In this document: positions 1 to 5,895 of the stretch, in pieces
Numbering within the stretch: the stretch's first letter is position 1
Layout of the letters: each line of letters begins with the position of its first letter
Assembly: GCA_017308345.1 (NCBI GenBank)
Contig: JAFKFE010000979.1
Span: 1 to 7,292 of the forward strand
Direction of reading: 5' to 3'
From: Alphaproteobacteria bacterium
GTDB lineage: Bacteria > Pseudomonadota > Alphaproteobacteria > Rhizobiales > Rhizobiaceae
DNA: 7,292 nucleotides
The notes under the pieces: generated by a model
The model's input: only the letters and a program-made list of their open reading frames with translations
Told to the model about the DNA's origin: nothing
Database searches by the model: none
Position numbers and translations under genes: made by a program

Positions 1-67
1 GCTGAAGATAAAACGACGGCGCGCCGCGAAGAGCGAAGGCTTGCGCCCTGGAAAGAAGGTCGGACAT
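1..67 (-). CDS. Possible 5' end of an unidentified gene, truncated at the left edge
   Basis: On the minus strand an ATG at 67-65 is preceded, five bases away, by GGAG (76-73), which is good ribosome-binding spacing. The frame stays open to the window edge and encodes 22 residues beginning MSDLLSRAQAF. A competing ATG at 78-76, in another frame, also stays open for 26 residues (MEQPCPTFF...) and ends in RRRFIFS, which could be the basic n-region of a signal peptide. The sequence does not decide between them, and neither fragment is long enough to name a family. The gene would lie downstream of, and in the same direction as, the small exported Cys/His-rich protein. Low confidence that either is real. 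Confidence 0.2.
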   Translation of the reverse strand, partial: MSDLLSRAQAFALRGAPSFYLQ

Positions 68-130
68 GGTTGCTCCATGAATGAGGGATCGCGCCGGAAT
101 GCGGTCGCGAGAAGTCTGATATTGGGATGG

Positions 131-154
131 AAAAAAATACGTCGGAAAGTTCCG
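131..154 (-). terminator. Weak candidate rho-independent terminator after the small exported protein
   Basis: Just after the stop codon (161-159), the minus strand has a short stem, CGGAA/TTCCG (154-150 pairing with 147-143). A few bases later comes a run of seven T (137-131). The stem is only 5 bp with an impractically small 2-nt loop (effectively 4 bp with a 4-nt loop), and four bases separate it from the T-run. It may therefore be a weak terminator or chance. Confidence 0.3.
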
Positions 155-158
155 CCGA

Positions 159-533
159 TCAGGCCACCGCCGGAGGCGCACGCGGATTGGCCGGAGAACG
201 ACTGCGGACGAAATCCTGGTGCCGGAAGGCCGGAAGCTGGAAGGAGACCGTCTCAAAGACCAGGGTTCGGGCCAGTGAGCCAGCTTCCGGCGGCAGCATA
301 TGGGCTGCCGAAACCATGCAGCAGCCAAGCGAGCAGCAGGCCGGAAAATGCTGCTGGTGAGGATCGCCGCCGGGGAGTTTGACGGCCCCTTCATGCGTGC
401 AGATGACATTGCCGAAGGAATCGAGCTGCGGAGGGGCGCCAAAGGCGAACGCGCCGAGGGAGGACTGAAGCAACAGGAGCAGCGCCGCGACAAGCGCGGC
501 CGGCATGCTCCATCGTCTCAGCCGGATACCCAA
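159..533 (-). CDS. Small exported Cys/His-rich protein, DUF2946-like
   Basis: The predicted product is 124 aa if it starts at TTG 533-531. That start is preceded by GGGAGAGG about seven bases away and gives a typical signal peptide: basic RLRRW, a hydrophobic stretch at residues 11-30, and an AFA cleavage site after residue 30. An ATG at 506-504 (residue 10) lacks a well-spaced ribosome binding site. The mature part has a CTHEG motif (C45, H47), a His pair (H59, H62) and a Cys cluster CCSLGCC (C66, C67, C71, C72). It ends in a Pro-rich PRAPP tail. This pattern (secreted, Cys/His metal-ligand-like motif, terminal R-x-P-P) recalls DUF2946 proteins, which are often found near copper genes. That assignment is by motif memory only. 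A periplasmic metal-related role is inference; the biochemical function is unknown. Confidence 0.6.
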   Translation of the reverse strand: MGIRLRRWSMPAALVAALLLLLQSSLGAFAFGAPPQLDSFGNVICTHEGAVKLPGGDPHQQHFPACCSLGCCMVSAAHMLPPEAGSLARTLVFETVSFQLPAFRHQDFVRSRSPANPRAPPAVA

Positions 534-674
534 CGGAAAGCCTCTCCCACAAACGCGTGGACCGTAACACGGACCTCGCGGCCGGAAAATCGGCAAAACC
601 GCGCTGCGGCAACGCGGCGCGATGATGCATTTGGTTACCCCAGAACCACCGCACACTTATGGGCGACATGCTTG
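534..674. other. Gene-free stretch upstream of the small exported protein
   Basis: Together with the palindromic element that follows, this makes about 350 bases without a convincing gene between the small exported protein and the gntR-type regulator. It should hold the promoter of the small protein (minus strand), but I see no clear -35/-10 pair. Open frames crossing it have low-complexity, Arg/Pro-rich translations typical of unused frames in high-GC DNA. Confidence 0.5.
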
Positions 675-883
675 GGGTCTGTTGAGATTCAGGTCAGGCC
701 GAGCCGAGAATGGCGGCTTCCGAGAACCGGCCTACGCCGGCCATAGCCTTTCGTAGAGCGGAGACCCTTATGAGGGCTTCGGTCGGCGAAGGCCGGAGCG
801 GAGCGTACTTGAAAGTACGTGAGCACCGGAAGCGCAGGAAGCCGCCGTTCGCAGGCCGGCATCACCTGAATATTGACAGACCC
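675..883. repeat. 209-bp palindromic MITE/RIME-like intergenic element
   Basis: The ends are long imperfect inverted repeats. Bases 675-721 match the reverse complement of 837-883 at 37 of 47 positions; both outer ends read GGGTCTGT inward, and both inner ends read GGCGGCTTCC. The interior holds smaller hairpins: CCGGC/GCCGG (727-731 with 736-740), CCCT/AGGG around 765-776, and CGTACTT/AAGTACG (804-810 with 813-819). There is no reading frame of transposase type, so it would be non-autonomous. No target-site duplication is obvious. I associate this style of element with multicopy intergenic repeats in Mesorhizobium, but only one copy is present here, so repetition is not shown by the window. 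It ends exactly at the final base of the neighbouring regulator's stop codon. Confidence 0.7.
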
Positions 884-1785
884 TAGGCGGGCTGCGCCTG
901 CCGTCCTTCAGGAATCGAGCTCAGCAGTGTCTGGCGCGCCGACTTCAGGTGCTTGCGGCAGGCTGCGTCCACCTTGGCGGGATCGCGTGACTTCAGCGCC
1001 GCGATATAGGCGAGATGCTCCTGGATCGCGACCTCGTTGCGCTGGCGCTCCTCAGCCTTGTTCCACTGATAGTGGTAGTGGAAGATCATCGCGATCACGT
1101 CATAGAAGTCGACGATGAAGCGGTTGTGCGAAGCGCGGTGGATCAGCCGGTGGAAACGCTCGTCGAGCTCGGAGAATTCGTTGAAGCGCGTGGCGATTTC
1201 GCCGGCGAGGTGGCGGTGCTCGGCCTCCAGCTGGTCGAGATCGGCCCACACCGCGCTATCCTCCGGCAGCGCGACGAAAGCCGCCGCCGAGCGCAGCTCG
1301 AACATCTCGCGGATCTCGGTCAGTTCCAGCGCGAAGGCGCGGGTGAAGCCTTTCAGCACCCAGTGGCTGTTGCGTCGTTTCTCGATCAGGCCGAAACGCG
1401 AGAAGCGGATCAGGAATTCGCGCACGCTGGTGGTGCCGACGCCGATCTCGCGCGCCAGCTCCAGCTCGTTGATCTGCATGCCGGCCGCGGCGCCTTCGGC
1501 GAGCAGCCGGCGCATGAAGGAGCGCTCGATGATCTCGGCCAGCGAGTCGGTCTCCTCATCGGGGAAAAAATCCTCGGGCCGCGGTGCCCGCAGCACCGTC
1601 TTTTCGCGCTTGTTCCAGGTGATCAGCCCGGTTTCTTCCATGCGTGAAAGGATGCTGCGCACCGTGGTGCGGCTGACGCCGAGCTGCGTGCCGAGCTCTG
1701 GCTCCGATGGCAGGTTCTTGGATTCCTCGAGCAGCCTGAGGCAGCGGTTGAAGGCGTCCTTGTAGACATTGTTGCTCTTCGACAT
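883..1785 (-). CDS. GntR/FadR-type regulator with two HTH regions and an FCD domain
   Basis: This is a predicted cytoplasmic, DNA-binding transcription factor of 300 aa. The ATG at 1785-1783 is chosen because GGGGGATACGGGG lies directly upstream and the sequence becomes GntR-like immediately after it; an in-frame upstream ATG at 1890 adds 35 unrelated residues. Residues about 7-65 form a GntR winged helix (PSEPELGTQLGVSRTTVRSI). Residues about 82-147 look like a second winged helix (NELELAREIGVGTTSVREFL). Residues about 155-287 are an FCD ligand-binding domain, with candidate metal ligands D208, H212, H257 and H279. FadR-family proteins normally have one HTH and about 220-250 aa, so this is longer than usual. 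It diverges from the sugar-acid dehydratase gene and is probably its local regulator; FCD proteins often sense sugar acids. The effector is unknown. The stop codon abuts the palindromic element. Confidence 0.88.
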   Translation of the reverse strand: MSKSNNVYKDAFNRCLRLLEESKNLPSEPELGTQLGVSRTTVRSILSRMEETGLITWNKREKTVLRAPRPEDFFPDEETDSLAEIIERSFMRRLLAEGAAAGMQINELELAREIGVGTTSVREFLIRFSRFGLIEKRRNSHWVLKGFTRAFALELTEIREMFELRSAAAFVALPEDSAVWADLDQLEAEHRHLAGEIATRFNEFSELDERFHRLIHRASHNRFIVDFYDVIAMIFHYHYQWNKAEERQRNEVAIQEHLAYIAALKSRDPAKVDAACRKHLKSARQTLLSSIPEGRQAQPA

Positions 1786-1859
1786 GCCCCGTATCCCCCA
1801 ACGCTTGCGGCGGCCCGCCGAAAGCGCGATATGATGAGTGTTCCTAGCGCAACCCTCCA

Positions 1860-1876
1860 AAAAGCGGAACGCTTTT
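1860..1876. promoter_or_regulatory. 17-bp palindrome upstream of the gntR-type gene, possible operator
   Basis: AAAAGCG-GAA-CGCTTTT is a perfect 7-bp inverted repeat with a 3-bp spacer. It lies about 75 bp upstream of the regulator's start and about 160 bp upstream of the dehydratase start. Size and symmetry suit a dimeric winged-helix regulator such as the adjacent GntR protein, perhaps for autoregulation. No clear promoter for the regulator could be placed around it, so the role is inferred from position only. Confidence 0.4.
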
Positions 1877-1928
1877 CGCCGGCTTGCCAAAGGGCGATCA
1901 CGCCCCGTTCGTCACGCATTGTCCGTGA

Positions 1929-1961
1929 TGAAAAAACGATTGACGCAAAAATGTTTTTTCA
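1929..1961. promoter_or_regulatory. Inverted repeat overlapping the dehydratase promoter, possible operator
   Basis: The arms TGAAAAAAC (1929-1937) and GTTTTTTCA (1953-1961) are perfect 9-bp reverse complements separated by 15 bp. Arm centres are 24 bp apart, close to two helical turns. The left arm sits just upstream of the -35 hexamer and the right arm lies in the promoter spacer, so occupancy would interfere with RNA polymerase. The A/T runs could also simply be a bent promoter region. Confidence 0.4.
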
Positions 1962-1968
1962 CGATAAA
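1940..1968 (+). promoter_or_regulatory. Predicted sigma70-type promoter for the UxaA-family dehydratase
   Basis: TTGACG (1940-1945) is followed after 17 bp by GATAAA (1963-1968), a five-of-six -35 match and a four-of-six -10 match at ideal spacing, within an AT-rich pocket of an otherwise GC-rich region. Transcription would begin near 1975, giving a leader of about 60 nt before the GTG start at 2037. It would rule out a TTG start at 1980, which would lie almost at the transcription start. Confidence 0.5.
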
Positions 1969-2036
1969 AGACATTACCTTTGAATGGGCGCAAGTCAATC
2001 CGCCCGCACTCCCAGGATTACCCAGGACAGCCGCTC

Positions 2037-3542
2037 GTGAACGTTGCAAGCACCATCCTTCTTTCCGCCGCCGACAATGTCGCGGTCGCCAATGGCCGTA
2101 TCGAGATCGGCACCGCATTGCCGGGCGGCGCCGCCGCGCTGGCGGTGATCGAGCCAGGGCACAAGGTGGCGATCAAGCCGATCGCCGTCGGCGAAGCGGT
2201 GGTGAAATACGCGCAGGCGATCGGCCGCGCCACTCAAGACATCGCGCCCGGCGAACATGTCCACTCGCACAATCTGGTTTTCGAAGCAGGACGCCTGCCG
2301 GTGGTGCCGCCGAGCGAGGCCGAACACGCCACCGAGGCCGACCGCGCGCGTACCTTCATGGGCTATCGCCGCGCCGACGGCCGCGCCGGCACGCGCAACT
2401 TCATCGGCGTCATCGCCAGCGTCAATTGTTCGGCCACCGTCTGCCACGCCATTGCCGACGAGGCCAACCGCAGGCTTCTGCCGAAATATCCCGGCATCGA
2501 CGGCTTCGTGCCGATCGTCCATGGCCAGGGCTGCGGCATGAGCGGCACGGGCGACGGCATGATGGTCCTGCACCGCACTCTAGCCGGCTATGCCCGCCAT
2601 CCGAACTTCGGCGGCGTGATGATGGTGGGGCTCGGCTGCGAGGTCAACCAGCTCACCCTCTATGGCCAGAAGGGCGCCGCGGCTGGAAAGCGCCATTTCA
2701 ACATCCAGGAGGCCGGCGGCTCGCGCAAATCGGTCGAGAAGGCGATGGGCGTGCTGACCGAGATCGCCGAGGAAGTCGGCCACCTCGAGCGTGAGCCGAT
2801 CCCGGTCAGCGAGATCGTCGTCGGCCTGCAATGCGGCGGCTCGGACGGCATGTCCGGCATCACCGCCAACCCGGCATTGGGCGCGGCGGTCGATATCCTG
2901 GCGGGCGTCGGCGCCATCGGCATCCTCTCGGAGACGACCGAAATCTACGGCGCCGAGCACCTGCTCGCCTACCGCGCCGCCAGCCCGGAAATCGCGGCCA
3001 AGCTCGACAGCTATGTGAAATGGTGGGAGGACCATACCGCCAAGCACGGCGCCTCGATAGACAACAACCCCTCGCCGGGCAACAAGCGCGGCGGCCTGAC
3101 CACGATCCTCGAGAAATCGCTGGGCGCCGTCGCCAAGGGCGGCCAGACGCCGCTCAACGGCGTCTTCGGCTATGCCGAGAAGGTTTCGGGCAGCGGCCTG
3201 GTGTTCATGGATACGCCCGGCTACGATCCTGTCTCGGCCACGGGCCAGGTCGCGGGCGGCGCCAATGTCATCGTCTTCACCACCGGCCGCGGTTCCTGCT
3301 TCGGCTGCCGGCCGACGCCGTCGATCAAGGTCGCCACCAATTCGACCATGTACCACCAGATGGAAGAGGACATGGACGTCAATTGCGGCGTCATCGCCTC
3401 GGGCGAGAAGACCATTGCCGGCATGGGCCGCGAAATCTTCGAGCTGATCGTCGAGACGGCGTCCGGCCGCAAGACCAAGAGCGAGGCTTTCGGCTACGGC
3501 GACAACGAATTCGTGCCCTGGCACCTCGGCGCGACGCTCTGA
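2037..3542 (+). CDS. UxaA-family sugar-acid dehydratase (altronate/galactarate type)
   Basis: This predicted cytoplasmic hydro-lyase removes water from a sugar acid to give a 2-keto-3-deoxy acid; relatives are altronate dehydratase UxaA and galactarate dehydratase GarD. The 501-aa length matches the family (about 495-525). Residues about 10-82 are an SAF domain ending in GEHVHSHN. The catalytic region runs from about residue 108 (GYRRADGRAGTRN) through GLGCE (198-202), LQCGGSDGMSGITANP (264-279), NPSPGNKRGG (344-353) and GRGSCFGCRPTPSIKVATN (417-435). The GTG start at 2037 is preceded by AGGA and opens directly into the SAF domain; upstream in-frame TTG 1980 lies at the predicted transcription start. 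The dehydrogenase that follows and the divergent FCD-type regulator indicate a sugar-acid pathway. The exact substrate cannot be fixed from sequence, and the Cys-containing GRGSCFGC differs from E. coli UxaA and GarD (GRGTPYG). Confidence 0.9.
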   Translation: MNVASTILLSAADNVAVANGRIEIGTALPGGAAALAVIEPGHKVAIKPIAVGEAVVKYAQAIGRATQDIAPGEHVHSHNLVFEAGRLPVVPPSEAEHATEADRARTFMGYRRADGRAGTRNFIGVIASVNCSATVCHAIADEANRRLLPKYPGIDGFVPIVHGQGCGMSGTGDGMMVLHRTLAGYARHPNFGGVMMVGLGCEVNQLTLYGQKGAAAGKRHFNIQEAGGSRKSVEKAMGVLTEIAEEVGHLEREPIPVSEIVVGLQCGGSDGMSGITANPALGAAVDILAGVGAIGILSETTEIYGAEHLLAYRAASPEIAAKLDSYVKWWEDHTAKHGASIDNNPSPGNKRGGLTTILEKSLGAVAKGGQTPLNGVFGYAEKVSGSGLVFMDTPGYDPVSATGQVAGGANVIVFTTGRGSCFGCRPTPSIKVATNSTMYHQMEEDMDVNCGVIASGEKTIAGMGREIFELIVETASGRKTKSEAFGYGDNEFVPWHLGATL

Positions 3543-3597
3543 TGGCACCGCTCCGCTTTCGCCGACAGCCGCGCTTTCGCGAAGATCGTATCTGCCC

Positions 3598-4555
3598 ATG
3601 AAAGCCGTCGTTTGCCGCTCGCCCGGCGAGCTTGTTCTCGAAGACCGCGCCGATCCAGGTACGCCACCGCCCGGCTGGGCGCGCGTCGCGGTCAGCCATG
3701 TCGGCATCTGCGGCACCGACTACCACATCTTCGAAGGCAAGCACCCCTTCCTGGCCTATCCGCGCATCATGGGCCATGAGGTTTCCGGCACCATCGTCGA
3801 GAAAGGCGAAGGCGTCGAGACAAGCGTCGGCGAGCCGGTGATCATCAATCCCTACCTCGCCTGCGGTGAATGCATCGCCTGCCGGCACGGCAAGCCGAAT
3901 TGCTGCGTCAGGATCGAAGTGCTGGGCGTGCATCGCGACGGCGCCATGTGCGAAGAGATCCTAGTGCCGGCGCGGAATCTTTATCCGGCGAACGGCCTGT
4001 CGCTGGCGGACGCCGCCCGCGCGCACGCTGGTCATCGGCGCAGGGCCGATCGGGCTTGGCACGGCGATCTTCGCGCGCATCGCCGGACTGGAGGTCAGCC
4101 TGCTTGACATGAGCACCGAGCGCCTCGATTTCGCCGAAAAGGAACTCGGCTTTGCTCCGCTGGACAGCTCAAAGGCAACGGCCGCCGAGTTGGTGCGAGA
4201 GGCGACCGGCGGCGAGGGTTTCGACCTTGTCTTCGACGCGACCGGCAACACGCAATCGGTGCAGTCGGCCTTCGCCCATGTCGCGCATGGCGGCACGCTG
4301 GTGCTGGTCAGCGTCGTCAAGGACGACATCACTTTCTCCGACCCCGAATTCCACAAGCGCGAGATGACGCTGATCGGCAGCCGCAATGCGCTCAAGGCCG
4401 ATTTCGAGCATGTCGCGGCCTCGATCCGCAACGGCGACGTGCCGTTGAACAAGCTCGTCACCCACCGCACCACGCTCGCCGGAACGCCACGCGACCTCGC
4501 CAGATGGACGCATGAGAAGTCCGGTCTGATCAAGGCCGTTATCGAGGTGGCCTGA
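3598..4555 (+). pseudogene. Zinc-binding alcohol/polyol dehydrogenase, broken by an internal deletion and frameshift
   Basis: This is a remnant of a medium-chain, NAD(P)-dependent zinc dehydrogenase similar in layout to RspB and L-galactonate dehydrogenase. It would have oxidised or reduced a sugar acid or polyol feeding the upstream dehydratase. The first frame (from ATG 3598) gives the GroES-like part: catalytic ligands C38 (GICGTD) and H60 (GHE), and structural zinc cysteines C89, C92, C95 and C103. It is normal up to LSLADAA (residue 140, base 4017). Thereafter that frame becomes low-complexity and stops at 4107. The homologous sequence resumes in another frame at about 4022 (RTLVIGAGPIGLG, the Rossmann GxGxxG) and continues through LVLVSVVKDD to the stop at 4555. 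About 20 residues are missing at the junction, including the usual E-P/F-L segment with the third catalytic zinc ligand. The downstream ATG at 4109 begins after the Rossmann motif, so that fragment alone should not be active. Confidence 0.85.
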
Positions 4556-4561
4556 GCGCCT

Positions 4562-5308
4562 TTAATCGCCGGCCGAGAGCCTCAGTTCCACCCGCTCCGC
4601 CGGAAAGCGCGACTCCGCGAACTGGATCGGCTTACCATCGAGCGTCACGTTGACGGCGACGGTGACCAGCACGATGGCGCCGGGTTGCAGATCGAGCGCG
4701 GCAAGGTCGTCGGCATCGGCGTGGCGTGCCGACAGCACGGTCGATTGCCTGAGATAATCGTTGATGCCGAAACGCTTGAGCGAGGCGGTGATCGATCCCG
4801 TTTCCGCCATTGCCGCTTCGATGCCGGCGAAGCGCTTGGCGTCGAACCAGGTCGTCGCCCGCGACACCGGATGACCGTCGGCCTCGCCGCGCGTCTCCAG
4901 GCAAATGACGGCCGCGCCCTTGGCAATACCCAGCGCCTCGGCGATACGCCGGCTTGCCGGTTCCGTAGATGATGACAGAAGCGCGATATGCCGCTCGCTC
5001 GTCTGCCCCTGCAGCCCGGTCGAGAAGCGCGTGCGCGCGCCGATCGGATAGGACAGCCGCTTGCGCGACAGGACGAAGGTGCCGCGTCCCTGCTCGGCCT
5101 TCAGCACGCCTTCCTGCACAAGCGCCGCAATGGCGCTGCGCACCGTGTGCCGGTTGACGCCGTAGCGCTCCGCCAGCGCGACCTCAGGCGGCAGCGCCGC
5201 ATTCTCGACGAAATCGCCATTGGCGATCCCCTGCAGGATCCTGTCGGCGATCTGCCGCCACAGCGACACGCCGTTACGCCTTTCGATACTAGCCGCCTGT
5301 CCAGTCAC
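4562..5308 (-). CDS. phnF: PhnF, GntR/HutC-type regulator of phosphonate (C-P lyase) genes
   Basis: This predicted cytoplasmic, DNA-binding repressor has 248 aa, the usual HutC-subfamily size. Residues about 13-80 are a GntR winged helix (LPPEVALAERYGVNRHTVRSAI, then GRGTFV). Residues about 100-243 are a UTRA effector-binding domain that ends in GKPIQFAESRFPAERVEL, typical of PhnF/HutC proteins. The start is a GTG (5308-5306) with GGGGG upstream; the ATG at 5312 is in another frame. It diverges from phnG, the usual place for phnF. It ends six bases from the convergent dehydrogenase stop, leaving no room for a separate terminator. It probably controls both itself and phnGHI through the half-site cluster at 5381-5408. 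The physiological ligand is not evident from sequence. Confidence 0.9.
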   Translation of the reverse strand: MTGQAASIERRNGVSLWRQIADRILQGIANGDFVENAALPPEVALAERYGVNRHTVRSAIAALVQEGVLKAEQGRGTFVLSRKRLSYPIGARTRFSTGLQGQTSERHIALLSSSTEPASRRIAEALGIAKGAAVICLETRGEADGHPVSRATTWFDAKRFAGIEAAMAETGSITASLKRFGINDYLRQSTVLSARHADADDLAALDLQPGAIVLVTVAVNVTLDGKPIQFAESRFPAERVELRLSAGD

Positions 5309-5335
5309 CCATCGCCCCCAAGTATTTTTCCCGGG

Positions 5336-5353
5336 CTGTCATCCACCCGTCAT
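5336..5353 (+). promoter_or_regulatory. Pho box (PhoB binding site) upstream of phnG
   Basis: CTGTCAT-CCAC-CCGTCAT is two direct 7-base units 11 bp apart, the canonical PhoB box arrangement. The first unit is a perfect match to the CTGTCAT consensus and the second is six of seven. It lies on the phnG-coding strand, 81 bases before the phnG start. The likely -10 (5375) is farther downstream than in a standard class II Pho promoter, where the box replaces the -35. A degenerate further unit (CCGTTAC, 5360-5366) lies in between, out of the exact 11-bp phase. Phosphate-starvation induction of the operon is inferred. Confidence 0.65.
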
Positions 5354-5380
5354 GGACTCCCGTTACGAGGTGAGTATAAT
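5353..5380 (+). promoter_or_regulatory. Predicted phnGHI promoter
   Basis: A perfect TATAAT -10 (5375-5380) has TGGACT (5353-5358, four of six) upstream at 16-bp spacing; the weak -35 fits a promoter that needs an activator such as PhoB. Transcription would start near 5387, placing the PhnF half-site cluster at the start site and early leader, a position suited to repression. Confidence 0.5.
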
Positions 5381-5401
5381 TTGTATAGTTGTCTATATCA
5401 A
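5373..5401 (-). promoter_or_regulatory. Predicted phnF promoter, overlapping the phnG promoter
   Basis: On the minus strand, TTGATA (5401-5396) and TATACT (5378-5373) are five-of-six matches separated by an ideal 17 bp. The -10 shares bases with the -10 of the opposite phnG promoter, and the -35 and spacer coincide with the half-site cluster, so one protein could shut both promoters. Confidence 0.55.
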
Positions 5402-5408
5402 TAGACAA
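5381..5408. promoter_or_regulatory. Probable PhnF operator: three half-sites in two overlapping palindromes
   Basis: There are two tandem 8-mers, TTGTATAG (5381-5388) and TTGTCTAT (5389-5396), and an inverted third, ATAGACAA (5401-5408). They create two perfect palindromes sharing the middle unit: TATAG-TTGT-CTATA (5384-5397) and TTGTCTAT-ATCA-ATAGACAA (5389-5408). HutC-type regulators bind short GT/TATAGAC-like palindromes, and the location between phnF and phnG fits. Assignment to PhnF is by position and family, not experiment. Confidence 0.6.
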
Positions 5409-5433
5409 ATTTATACGTGCAAGGAGCGATGCC

Positions 5434-5895
5434 ATGCGAGGACAGGAAGCGCGCGAGCAGGCCGAGCGAAAGGCCTTGATGGCGACGCTGGCGCATGCCG
5501 CCGCCGATGAGATCGCCCGCCTGTGGAACGAAGCGGGCCTGCCTGCCGAAGCCGAGCTTTTGCGCGGCCCAGAGACAGGATTGGTGACGGTGCGCGGACG
5601 GATCGGCGGCGGCGGCGCGCCGTTCAATGTCGGCGAAGCGACCGTCACCCGCGCCACGGTCCGGCTGCCGTCCGGCCAGGTCGGCCATTCCTATGCGCTG
5701 GGCCGCGACAAGGACAAGGCGAAGCTGGCGGCGATCGCCGACGCGCTCTGGCAGGACCCGGCGCAGCGCGCGGCGGTCGAGACGAAGCTGGTCGCGCCCT
5801 TGCGCGCGGCGCTCGATGCGGCACGCGAGACAAAGCGCGTCGAAACGGCGGCAACGAAAGTGGATTTCTTCACCATGGTGCGCGGAGAGGATTGA
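5434..5895 (+). CDS. phnG: PhnG, carbon-phosphorus lyase core complex subunit
   Basis: PhnG (153 aa here, normal length) is a small cytoplasmic subunit of the PhnGHIJ core complex. With PhnI and other partners it is needed to couple methylphosphonate and other phosphonates to ATP, forming the ribosyl-triphosphate phosphonate. Recognition rests on the conserved block at residues about 47-110 (ETGLVTVRGRIGGGGAPFN, then VGEATVTRATVRL, G..GHSYALGRDKDKA and DALWQD). The ATG at 5434 is chosen over an in-frame upstream ATG at 5389 because AAGGAG (5421-5426) sits seven bases before it, and because 5389 lies at the predicted transcription start and inside the operator. It is the first gene of the operon; its stop overlaps the phnH start. 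Confidence 0.93.
   Translation: MRGQEAREQAERKALMATLAHAAADEIARLWNEAGLPAEAELLRGPETGLVTVRGRIGGGGAPFNVGEATVTRATVRLPSGQVGHSYALGRDKDKAKLAAIADALWQDPAQRAAVETKLVAPLRAALDAARETKRVETAATKVDFFTMVRGED

Noticed and set aside
300..746. A 148-codon plus-strand open frame over the small exported protein and the palindromic element
   Set aside because: It is antisense to the signal-peptide-bearing protein, runs into the repeat element, and has no recognisable domain.
1980..2036. An upstream TTG start for the dehydratase
   Set aside because: It falls at the predicted transcription start and adds 19 residues with no family resemblance; the GTG at 2037 leads directly into the SAF domain.
1838..2794. A 318-codon plus-strand open frame crossing the intergenic gap and the dehydratase
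   Set aside because: The translation is Arg-rich low-complexity text in the wrong frame of the UxaA-family gene, and its start lies among the regulatory palindromes.
2580..3716. A 378-codon minus-strand open frame opposite the dehydratase
   Set aside because: It runs antisense to a gene with strong family motifs, and its translation is Asp/Arg/Gly/His-rich without any recognisable domain, as expected for a frame shadow in high-GC DNA.
4109..4555. A separate 148-aa gene starting at ATG 4109
   Set aside because: The sequence is the C-terminal part of the same zinc dehydrogenase; its Rossmann GAGPIG lies upstream of this ATG in the same frame. It is better described as one broken gene.
5389..5417. 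A promoter TTGTCT (5389-5394) - N17 - TATACG (5412-5417) for phnG
   Set aside because: Transcription would begin around the AAGGAG ribosome binding site, leaving almost no leader; the upstream TATAAT is a better match, and these bases are better explained as operator.
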